This document shows positions 53,715 through 60,602 of a stretch of 64,000 bases of DNA, in pieces (position 1 is the first letter of the stretch; each line of letters begins with the position of its first letter). Location: NCBI GenBank assembly GCA_029269725.1, contig JARJHS010000002.1, forward strand, positions 744,001-808,000, written 5' to 3'. The DNA is from Pollutibacter soli. GTDB lineage: Bacteria; Bacteroidota; Bacteroidia; Chitinophagales; Chitinophagaceae. The notes beneath the pieces were generated by a model. It was not told the DNA's origin and made no database searches. It saw nothing but the letters and a program-made list of their open reading frames with translations. Position numbers and translations under genes: made by a program.

Positions 53715-53743
53715 TTGTTTTTATGTCAAAAACTCTATTTTTG
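53715..53743 (+). promoter_or_regulatory. acpP-fabF promoter, Bacteroidota type
   Basis: TTG at 53715-53717 (-33) and TATTTTTG at 53736-53743 (-7, exact TAnnTTTG), 18-nt spacing. Predicted start near 53749, leader about 22 nt to the acpP ATG at 53772. Confidence 0.7.
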
Positions 53744-53771
53744 CACCCAGTAATAACCAAATTTTACAAAC

Positions 53772-54008
53772 ATGTCAGACATTTCAACTAGGGTAAAAAA
53801 GATTATTGTTGATAAGTTAGGAGTGGACGAAGCGGAGGTTACTCCTGAAGCTTCTTTTACCAATGACCTCGGAGCAGACTCACTGGATACAGTAGAACTG
53901 ATCATGGAATTTGAGAAAGAATTCAACATTTCTATCCCTGATGAACAGGCTGAGACCATCACTACGGTCGGTCAGGCTGTTGCATACCTCGAGGAGCACG
54001 CGAAATAA
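53772..54008 (+). CDS. acpP: Acyl carrier protein
   Basis: 78 aa. Carries growing fatty acyl chains on phosphopantetheine. The attachment motif [12 protein letters not shown] is present, with Ser37 as the modified residue. The protein is acidic and all-helical ([40 protein letters not shown]). fabF follows after 32 bp and rnc after that, the widespread acpP-fabF-rnc order. Confidence 0.98.
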   Translation: MSDISTRVKKIIVDKLGVDEAEVTPEASFTNDLGADSLDTVELIMEFEKEFNISIPDEQAETITTVGQAVAYLEEHAK

Positions 54009-54040
54009 GCTTAAGTGCTTCCGGGCATACCTGGTTTAAT

Positions 54041-55294
54041 ATGAATTTAAAACGAGTTGTTGTTACAGGAATTGGCGCCATTACACCTGTGGGTAATACC
54101 GCACCGGAATATTGGAGTGGTTTAACCGGAGGTGTATCTGGCGCTGGTTTTATTACCCTATTTGATGCGTCGAAATTCAAAACCCGTTTTGCCTGCGAGG
54201 TTAAGAACTTTGATCCGGTAGCAGTATTTGATCGTAAAGAAGCACGCAAAATGGACCGGTTTACGCAACTGGCCCTCGTTGCTGCAGATGAAGCTGTAAA
54301 GGATGCTTCGATAGACAATGGCTCGGTTAACCCTGATCGTACGGGTGTCATTTTTTCCAGCGGAATTGGCGGACTGATCACTTTCCAGGAAGAAGTTATG
54401 AATTATGCAAGAGGGGATGGTACTCCCAGGTTTAATCCCTTCTTTATTCCAAAAATGATCCTGGATATTGCGGCAGGGCAAATCTCCATGCGGTATGGTT
54501 TCCGTGGGCCAAATTTCGCAGTGGTCAGTGCATGCGCTTCTTCAACACATGCCATTATTGAAGCATTTAATAACATCAGGTTAGGTAAGGCTGATGTTAT
54601 TGTGGCTGGTGGAAGCGAAGCGGTTATCTGTGATGCCGGCGTTGCAGGTTTCAACGCAATGAAAGCACTTAGTGAACGGAATGACGAACCTCAGACAGCT
54701 TCCAGACCATTCGACAAAGACCGTGATGGATTTGTAATGGGAGAAGGTGGTGGTGCTTTGATCCTGGAAGAACTGGAGCATGCCAAAAAAAGAGGCGCCA
54801 GAATCTATTGTGAAATCGGTGGTGGCGGAGCTACTGCAGATGCACATCACATCACTGCACCACACCCGGAAGGTTTAGGTGCACTCAGCGTTATGCGTGC
54901 GACTCTGGAAGATGCCGGAATGAAACCGGAAGACATTGACTATATTAATGTTCACGGTACTTCAACACCGCTGGGTGATATTGCTGAAACAAAAGCGATT
55001 ATGAGTGTGTTCGGTGAGCATGCCTATAAAATCAATATCAGTTCTACCAAATCGATGACAGGTCACCTGCTCGGTGCGGCGGGAGTTATTGAAGCTATCG
55101 CATGTGTATATGCAGTTGTAAACGACTTGATTCCGCCAACCATCAATCATTTCAACCAGGATCCTGAACTTGATCCCAAATTGAATTTTACTTTCTGGAA
55201 ACCACAACAAAAAACGGTTCGGGCCGCTTTAAGTAATACATTTGGTTTTGGGGGGCATAACGCCTCGGTGATCGTAAAAAAATTTGTTGACTGA
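54041..55294 (+). CDS. fabF: Beta-ketoacyl-ACP synthase II
   Basis: 417 aa. Condenses malonyl-ACP with acyl-ACP in fatty acid elongation. Catalytic Cys165 in VVSACASSTHAIIEAF, then the two His in NVHGTSTPLGDIAETKAI and KSMTGHLLGAAGVIEAIACV, and the gating region FGFGGHNASVI at the C terminus. Normal length. It is part of the acpP-fabF-rnc operon. Confidence 0.98.
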   Translation: MNLKRVVVTGIGAITPVGNTAPEYWSGLTGGVSGAGFITLFDASKFKTRFACEVKNFDPVAVFDRKEARKMDRFTQLALVAADEAVKDASIDNGSVNPDRTGVIFSSGIGGLITFQEEVMNYARGDGTPRFNPFFIPKMILDIAAGQISMRYGFRGPNFAVVSACASSTHAIIEAFNNIRLGKADVIVAGGSEAVICDAGVAGFNAMKALSERNDEPQTASRPFDKDRDGFVMGEGGGALILEELEHAKKRGARIYCEIGGGGATADAHHITAPHPEGLGALSVMRATLEDAGMKPEDIDYINVHGTSTPLGDIAETKAIMSVFGEHAYKINISSTKSMTGHLLGAAGVIEAIACVYAVVNDLIPPTINHFNQDPELDPKLNFTFWKPQQKTVRAALSNTFGFGGHNASVIVKKFVD

Positions 55295-55374
55295 ATTAGC
55301 GTTAACGGTGACTGATACTATTCTCTGCACCAATATCGTCCGTTTCTCTAAGTCAAACTTATAAATGCAAATCT

Positions 55375-56091
55375 GTGCATTTTTGGATTCAATATCTCAG
55401 GACAAAAAAAACTGACAGGGCCTATTACAAACAGCTTTGTAATATACTGGGTTTCGCTCCCGGGCATCTGAATTTATATACTACCGCACTTAGTCACCGT
55501 TCGGTGAAAGAAAGCGCCGATGAAAATAATGAGCGACTGGAATATCTCGGTGATGCAATACTGAGCGGAATCGTTGCTGATTATCTTTTCAAAAGATATC
55601 CCTATAAGGGCGAGGGATTTCTTACTGAGATGCGTTCAAAAATGGTGAACCGCCAGACCCTCAACGAGATCGCCGTTAAAATGGGTTTGAAAAAGGTGAC
55701 ACTTTTCAACAAGAGCGACAGTTCATTAAAGATCAGCCAGATATTTGGAAATACTTTAGAGGCTCTTGTAGGAGCAATCTATCTTGATAAAGGGTATGAT
55801 CGTACTAAACATTGGGTGTACGAAAGAATTGTCAATCCGCATTTGTTTATTGAGGATCTCGAAATGCTCGAGATCAATCATAAAAACAAACTCTACGGCT
55901 GGGCGAACAAAAATGGCAAGGCTCTGGAATTTGAAACTCTTGACGAGAAAATGGAAAACGGCCGTCGATTGTTCCGCATAGGCGCAGTGGTGGATGGGGA
56001 ACTTATAGCCGAAGGGAAAGCGTACAATAAAAAAGACGCAAGTCAGATTGCAGCACAGATAGCTGTCGAAAAACTCGGAATTTCCAGTTAG
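55375..56091 (+). CDS. rnc: Ribonuclease III
   Basis: 238 aa, double-strand-specific RNase for rRNA and mRNA processing. The catalytic signature NERLEYLGDAILSGIVADYL lies near residues 50-69, and the second acidic site is in FGNTLEALVGAIYLDKGY near residues 124-141. A dsRNA-binding domain follows (HKNKLYGWANKNGKALEFET ... AEGKAYNKKDASQIAAQIAV). The start is GTG at 55375; the ATG at 55365 is out of frame. It follows fabF by 80 bp in the usual order. Confidence 0.94.
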   Translation: MHFWIQYLRTKKTDRAYYKQLCNILGFAPGHLNLYTTALSHRSVKESADENNERLEYLGDAILSGIVADYLFKRYPYKGEGFLTEMRSKMVNRQTLNEIAVKMGLKKVTLFNKSDSSLKISQIFGNTLEALVGAIYLDKGYDRTKHWVYERIVNPHLFIEDLEMLEINHKNKLYGWANKNGKALEFETLDEKMENGRRLFRIGAVVDGELIAEGKAYNKKDASQIAAQIAVEKLGISS

Positions 56092-56247
56092 CCAGTCACT
56101 TATGTTTTTAAATCGGAGGATCTTTAAAATTCTCCGCCATCCTGCTTGCATTTTCCAACTTTTCTGACAAAATTTACATGATCCTTCTGCCGGTTTTCAG
56201 GCAAATATCCTCCACTTAAATTCATTTCCTGTTAAAGCATCCAACTC

Positions 56248-56269
56248 CTGTTGCTGATTTTTGCAACAG
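56248..56269 (+). other. Hairpin upstream of the T9SS cargo gene
   Basis: CTGTTGC / GCAACAG with an 8-nt loop (TGATTTTT). It may be the 3' end structure of rnc or part of the leader of the next gene. The right arm TTGCAACAGTTGA recurs at 28101-28113. Confidence 0.35.
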
Positions 56270-56327
56270 TTGAATTCGTACTCTTCTATCCGGAATCACC
56301 CTCCCTCTAAACACAACGTCCCGGAGT

Positions 56328-57353
56328 ATGAAAACTTTCTACTTTTTTGTTTTACTGGTATTTACTGCCCTGTCTGTACATGCTCAAAGCACACTGAATT
56401 CTGCAGCCAGCGGCAATTGGGCAGACCCTATGAGTTGGGATCAGCAAAGACTTCCGAATGAGGGAGATGTTATTGTAGTTCTTGCAGGACATAATATAAT
56501 TTTAGATCAGAACATCTCATTGAATAATGTTACCCTTCGCGTGATGGGTACGCTTGAAGTTGGTCCGCAAAAGAAACTGGAACTAGATGCAGGTTCGGTC
56601 ATCAATATTTTAACCGGGGGAGTGATTGTTTCAACCGATCAGAGTTCACTTTCATTTATCAGTCTCGGTAATGTGGTAAAGTATCGCGGAAGTAAAGTTT
56701 TTAATACAGGCTGGTCAAGTGGAGTTGTGAAAGGCATGGCTTATGCAACAACAACCAGCGGAGATATTGATGCAGCGGGGCAGGGTTTCATCCTCGGTAA
56801 ACTTCCCGCAGTATGGCAGGATTTCAATCTTGTAAGAACTCCTGAAAATTATATCCAGATGGTTTGGGTAACGAGCCACGAAACAGGCACGCTCACATTC
56901 GAGATCCAGAAAAGTTATGATGTGAACACCTGGTCAACGATCGGAACAATGAAGTCTGTTGGTAATATCAGCAGTCCACAGAACATCTATAGTTTCATCG
57001 ACAATCAGCCGGGATCAGGAATGGTTTATTACCGTGTAAAACACAGATATCCTGATGGCAAAATAGTTTTCTCTGCCGTTCGCCTGATCAAAATAGAGAA
57101 GACCGAAAATAGCTTTACAGTTTATCCTAATCCTGCGCATAATGAAGCAAAAGTGTTGCTTTCAAAAACCTCCGAAAAAGGTTCAAGTCTGTGCATATTC
57201 AGTATGAATGGTCAGGCTGTAAGAAAACTTTCTGTTCCAAAAGGTATTCAGCTGATTCCGGTTGATCTTTCAGGTCTTTCATCTGGAATGTATTTACTTC
57301 AGATGACCACACCTGGTGGTGAGCAACAACTCATGCGCCTTGTAAAAAATTAA
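56328..57353 (+). CDS. Secreted T9SS cargo protein with C-terminal sorting domain
   Basis: 341 aa. Signal peptide MKTFYFFVLLVFTALSVHAQ. Residues about 22-125 contain a beta-rich domain beginning SGNWADPMSWDQQRLPNEGD, resembling the N-terminal region of the large protein at 60603. Residues about 260-341 are a type A T9SS sorting domain: FTVYPNPAHNEAKVLLS, then LCIFSMNGQAVRKLSV and GLSSGMYLLQMTT, ending RLVKN. It should be exported by the type IX system and anchored or released at the surface. No enzyme motif is seen. Followed by a strong terminator. Confidence 0.88.
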   Translation: MKTFYFFVLLVFTALSVHAQSTLNSAASGNWADPMSWDQQRLPNEGDVIVVLAGHNIILDQNISLNNVTLRVMGTLEVGPQKKLELDAGSVINILTGGVIVSTDQSSLSFISLGNVVKYRGSKVFNTGWSSGVVKGMAYATTTSGDIDAAGQGFILGKLPAVWQDFNLVRTPENYIQMVWVTSHETGTLTFEIQKSYDVNTWSTIGTMKSVGNISSPQNIYSFIDNQPGSGMVYYRVKHRYPDGKIVFSAVRLIKIEKTENSFTVYPNPAHNEAKVLLSKTSEKGSSLCIFSMNGQAVRKLSVPKGIQLIPVDLSGLSSGMYLLQMTTPGGEQQLMRLVKN

Positions 57354-57371
57354 TCACCGGAAATTTCAAGT

Positions 57372-57412
57372 CCCGCCCCCTGCGCGTGCAGTCAAGGGCG
57401 GGCATTATTTTT
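57372..57412 (+). terminator. Intrinsic terminator after the T9SS cargo gene
   Basis: Stem CCCGCCC / GGGCGGG (57372-57402) with a 17-nt loop, followed by CATTATTTTT. Confidence 0.75.
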
Positions 57413-57523
57413 AGAAACAGGGAAGAGAATACAGAATACAGGAGGAAACAGAAAACAGAAACAGAAAACTGAAAACAGAATACTGGGAAAGACACAGAAA
57501 TGAAAACTGAAAGTAGAAAACCA
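57413..57523 (+). repeat. Heptad tandem array 19a (purine-rich)
   Basis: About 15 consecutive 7-mers: agaaaca, gggaaga, gaataca, gaataca, ggaggaa, acagaaa, acagaaa, cagaaaa, ctgaaaa, cagaata, ctgggaa, agacaca, gaaatga, aaactga, aagtaga. The longest array in the window. Units drift but the phase is kept. Confidence 0.7.
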
Positions 57524-57541
57524 GATCTTCAAACTTGTCGA

Positions 57542-57611
57542 ACAACTGACAACTGACAACTAACAACTAACAACTAACAACTCCTACTGACTACTTACCT
57601 CTTACTACTCA
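57542..57611 (-). repeat. Heptad tandem array 19b (ACAACTN units), overlapping the mce stop codon
   Basis: acaactg, acaactg, acaacta, acaacta, acaacta, acaactc, ctactga, ctactta, cctctta, ctactca. The stop codon of the convergent epimerase gene (57609-57611) is at its end. Opposite strand bias to array 19a, so the pair is inverted. Confidence 0.85.
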
Positions 57612-58010
57612 CAGTATCTCCTGGCAAATCTCCACCAACACACTTCCCGAAGATTTCGGATGAAGAAAACAAATCAATTTATTATCTGCACCTCGTTTCG
57701 GAGTTTCGTTGAGAAAAACAAAACCTTCTTTTTTCAGTCGCGAAATTTCTTCATGGATATCTTTTACTTCGAAAGCGATATGATGAATGCCTTCCCCTTT
57801 TTTCTCAATAAATTTTTCAATCACGCCACCAGAAGCAGTGTTTTCCAGCAACTCGATTTTACTTTCGCCGGTTTTAAAAAACGCAGTTCGAACATTTTCT
57901 CCCGCGACTTCTTCTTTTTTATAACAATTCGTATCCAGTAATTTTTCATAGAGTGGTATTGATGTATCAAGACTCTTAACCGCAATTCCGATATGTTCGA
58001 TCTTTACCAT
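57609..58010 (-). CDS. mce: Methylmalonyl-CoA epimerase
   Basis: 133 aa, vicinal oxygen chelate fold. Interconverts (R)- and (S)-methylmalonyl-CoA in propionate metabolism. N-terminal EHIGIAVKSLDTSIPLYEKL carries the first metal His; IHHIAFEVKDIHEEISRLKK the second; the C terminus has CFLHPKSSGSVLVEICQ with the metal Glu. Standard length. mutA/mutB are not in the window. Its stop codon coincides with heptad array 19b. Confidence 0.93.
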   Translation of the reverse strand: MVKIEHIGIAVKSLDTSIPLYEKLLDTNCYKKEEVAGENVRTAFFKTGESKIELLENTASGGVIEKFIEKKGEGIHHIAFEVKDIHEEISRLKKEGFVFLNETPKRGADNKLICFLHPKSSGSVLVEICQEIL

Positions 58011-58081
58011 AGCTTACCGTTTCAAATTCCGCCGAAATTACGGCTATTCAGCTTTAATGTATTTTTACTGATGAAATTCCA

Positions 58082-59329
58082 ATGAACAATTCAGATCCGA
58101 TATATCTCGATTATCATGCGACAACGCCCTGCGATCCTGCAGTGATTGAGGTGGTAGTGCCATTGCTGGGAATTGAATTTGGTAATGCTTCGAGCAGGCA
58201 ACATGTATACGGATTACGTGCCGCAGGTGAAGTAAACAAGGCAAGAGAAGAAATCGCAGGGTTTATCCATGCTGATCCGGAAGAAATTGTGTTTACTTCA
58301 GGATCAACAGAAAGTATCAACCTCGCCATAAAAGGTGTTGCTGAATTGTATATTGCAAAAGGTAAACACATCATCACCGCAAAAACAGAACATACAGCAG
58401 TACTGGATTGCTGCAAAAGGCTCGAAGAAAAAGGTTTTGAAATCACCTGTCTGCAGACTGATGACAGGGGGGCCATAACTGAACAACAGTTGCAAGCTGC
58501 AATAAGAAATGATACTATTCTCATCGCATTGATGTGGGCAAATAATGAAACCGGTGTAATACATCCGATTGAAAAATTTGCGGACATCGCCAACAGGCAT
58601 AATGTTGTTTTTTTTAGTGATGCGACACAGGCCTTGGGTAAGATTGAAATCGATGCCAAAAATTCGGGTGCGGGGTTGCTTTCTTTTTCTGCACATAAAA
58701 TTTATGGACCGAAGGGTGTTGGTGCATTATATATCCGCAGAAAAAATCCAAGAGTAAGACTATTACCACAGATTGACGGTGGAGGACAGGAAAAAGGCCT
58801 TAGGAGCGGAACGTTAAATGTTCCCGGTATCGCCGGATTTGGTAAAGCAGTAAATGTTTATAAGGGCAATCTGTCAACCGAGAGGAAGAATATATCAGAG
58901 CTGAGGGATCAATTGGAATCGGCATTACTTAAACTTCCTGAAGTTTATATCAATGGAGATAAAGTCAGTCGATTACCTACGGTTACGAACCTGTGTTTCA
59001 GATTTACTGATGGCAAATTACTGATGAACGAAATAAACAAAAAGCTCGCGGTTTCATCAGGCTCTGCCTGTTCATCCGCGAATCCAGAACCGTCTCACGT
59101 ACTATTGGCCATGGGGCTGGGTCTTCAATCTGCGGCAGCTTCCATAAGGTTCAGCCTGGGAAGATTTACCACCCGCAAAGACATCCTTTCGGCCATAGAA
59201 ATTGTTAAATCTGCAGTCGAAAAAGTGCGAACTGAACAGTATCCGTCATTCAAATCACTTTGTGAACAGGCTGTAAATGAGGTGGAATGGCATCATCCTT
59301 CAGTTCCCGCTAAGCTTTCGTTGAAGTAA
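58082..59329 (+). CDS. Cysteine desulfurase (IscS/NifS-like)
   Basis: 415 aa, class V PLP enzyme. Releases sulfur from cysteine for Fe-S clusters. N terminus IYLDYHATTPCDPAVIEVV is typical; the PLP Lys206 is in SFSAHKIYGPKGVGALYIRR; the catalytic Cys330 is in AVSSGSACSSANPEPSHVLL. The SSGSACSS loop type groups it with IscS-like (group I) enzymes. An IscA-type protein follows 76 bp later with its own promoter, indicating a Fe-S assembly pair. No iscU is adjacent. Confidence 0.93.
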   Translation: MNNSDPIYLDYHATTPCDPAVIEVVVPLLGIEFGNASSRQHVYGLRAAGEVNKAREEIAGFIHADPEEIVFTSGSTESINLAIKGVAELYIAKGKHIITAKTEHTAVLDCCKRLEEKGFEITCLQTDDRGAITEQQLQAAIRNDTILIALMWANNETGVIHPIEKFADIANRHNVVFFSDATQALGKIEIDAKNSGAGLLSFSAHKIYGPKGVGALYIRRKNPRVRLLPQIDGGGQEKGLRSGTLNVPGIAGFGKAVNVYKGNLSTERKNISELRDQLESALLKLPEVYINGDKVSRLPTVTNLCFRFTDGKLLMNEINKKLAVSSGSACSSANPEPSHVLLAMGLGLQSAAASIRFSLGRFTTRKDILSAIEIVKSAVEKVRTEQYPSFKSLCEQAVNEVEWHHPSVPAKLSLK

Positions 59330-59333
59330 GCAG

Positions 59334-59365
59334 CTTGCGATAGAATCCGGTATTTCGTAAATTTG
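59334..59365 (+). promoter_or_regulatory. Promoter of the IscA-type gene
   Basis: CTTG at 59334-59337 (-33), TAAATTTG at 59358-59365 (-7, exact TAnnTTTG), 20-nt spacing. Predicted start near 59371, leader about 35 nt. Confidence 0.65.
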
Positions 59366-59405
59366 CCTTTACCTTAATCAGTCGAAGGGTTTAAATATTT
59401 GAGCT

Positions 59406-59756
59406 ATGAATTTTACAGACAGTGGAATGGGCATCTTTATCAGCGACAAAGCCAAAGAGAAAGTGGATGTGTTGTTGAATGAAGAAGGAAAAGGACAGGA
59501 CTATTTTGTCCGTGTGAGTGTAGTGAGTGGTGGCTGCTCCGGGCTCAGTTATAAAATGGATTTTGACAATACAACAAAACCAACCGACCAGGTATTTTCT
59601 GATAAAGGGGTAAAAATTGTAACGGACATGAAGAGTATGCTCTATCTCTTCAATACAACACTTGATTATTCCGATGGCTTAAACGGTAAGGGTTTTCATT
59701 TTGTAAATCCCAATGCATCGCGTACTTGCGCATGCGGCGAAAGCTTTTCTGTTTAG
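59406..59756 (+). CDS. A-type Fe-S cluster assembly/carrier protein (IscA/HesB family)
   Basis: 116 aa. The three cluster-binding cysteines are in VSGGCSGLSYKMDFD near residue 44 and in SRTCACGESF at the C terminus (CxC). It accepts or delivers Fe-S clusters to apo-proteins. It is next to the cysteine desulfurase. Length is typical. Confidence 0.94.
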   Translation: MNFTDSGMGIFISDKAKEKVDVLLNEEGKGQDYFVRVSVVSGGCSGLSYKMDFDNTTKPTDQVFSDKGVKIVTDMKSMLYLFNTTLDYSDGLNGKGFHFVNPNASRTCACGESFSV

Positions 59757-59779
59757 TCTTTTTCAATATATCTTTTTTA

Positions 59780-59818
59780 AAAACTCCTGATCGCTTGTTG
59801 GATCAGGAGTTTTTTATT
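59780..59818 (+). terminator. Intrinsic terminator after the IscA-type gene
   Basis: Perfect 13-bp stem AAAACTCCTGATC / GATCAGGAGTTTT, 8-nt loop, then further T residues (TTATTT). Confidence 0.88.
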
Positions 59819-59891
59819 TATCTCAATATGGATGTCCTCAAGAAGTTTTTCTACTTCCAGGAATCGGTTTGATCTTTTTTAAATCTGTGTG

Positions 59892-60122
59892 TCAGATTAC
59901 TACATCTGACTCAATCGGTGGTGGCGGCGGCGGTGGGGGCGGAGGAGGTACATGATCATTTTCAACCGGAGCCGGAGGAGGTGGTGGAGGTATTGGAGCT
60001 TGAGGCGGCGGCGGAGGTGTTATGTGAATTTTTTCAGGTGGATTTGGTGGTTTAGGTACAACCTGGCTTACAGTAATTATTGCAAGTACAACCAGGCACG
60101 ATAATATAACTGCTCTTTTCAT
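59892..60122 (-). CDS. Secreted polyproline mini-protein, 76 aa
   Basis: N-terminal signal peptide (MKRAVILSCLVVLAIITVSQ). The mature part is nearly all proline runs (PPPPPQAPIPPPPPPAP, then a run of eleven Pro) separated by short acidic or histidine-bearing spacers, ending IESDVVI. Translation would need EF-P. I know no function. The polyproline helix could span the periplasm or bridge surface proteins. No partner gene is adjacent. The bias of the GGC/GGT complement codons follows the proline content. Confidence 0.7.
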   Translation of the reverse strand: MKRAVILSCLVVLAIITVSQVVPKPPNPPEKIHITPPPPPQAPIPPPPPPAPVENDHVPPPPPPPPPPPIESDVVI

Positions 60123-60540
60123 AAAGCGTTTTTCTTTGAGATACTAACATTGTACAATTCCATAAAATAATTTAGAAACAAATCAAGTAAAGCATATTTC
60201 ACATTACGGCCTGTTGTTTGTTGCGCAATTCATGGTGAGTATTGAATTATAAAGGAATTTTGATGCTAATGTCTTTATGGATGTGATAGTCAAAGCGTAA
60301 AAACCCTTGCATCTGGTTAGCCTGCACATCAGATTTAAACTTTTAGCGCCTTTTTCCACAGTTCTACACATCACACCACTTCAACAAACTACGATGAGCG
60401 AAAAACGCCGCCAGCCCTCACTTGATCAGCAGGCCCTAACTAAAGGTTTCAGTGGGAATTGTCACATGAACAGGGGCGTGCCCAAACTATGAACTATGAA
60501 CGAATAACCATCACCTAGTTCTTTTTCTCACCTCTTAATA
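60123..60540. other. Intergenic region between the polyproline gene and the large T9SS cargo gene
   Basis: About 420 bp. It contains a short CTATGAA-type repeat (actatga, actatga at 60486-60499), the smallest heptad array in the window. A 61-codon plus-strand ORF at 60307 looks random. No RNA structure was recognised. Confidence 0.4.
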
Positions 60541-60569
60541 AAAAAAAACCTTCCGGTAGAACCGGAAGG
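60541..60569 (-). terminator. Terminator for the large T9SS cargo gene
   Basis: Stem CCTTCCGGT / ACCGGAAGG with an AGA loop (60549-60569), followed on the minus strand by TTTTTTTT. Confidence 0.85.
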
Positions 60570-60602
60570 AGCGTTGATTGCAGTTGGTTTTGGTTACAAG
60601 GT

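Noticed and set aside
57542-57611. CRISPR-like reading of the ACAACTN repeats
   Set aside because: Unit is 7 bp with no spacers, so not a CRISPR array.
60307-60492. 61-codon plus-strand ORF between the polyproline and T9SS genes
   Set aside because: No coding bias, no start context, runs through a short heptad repeat.
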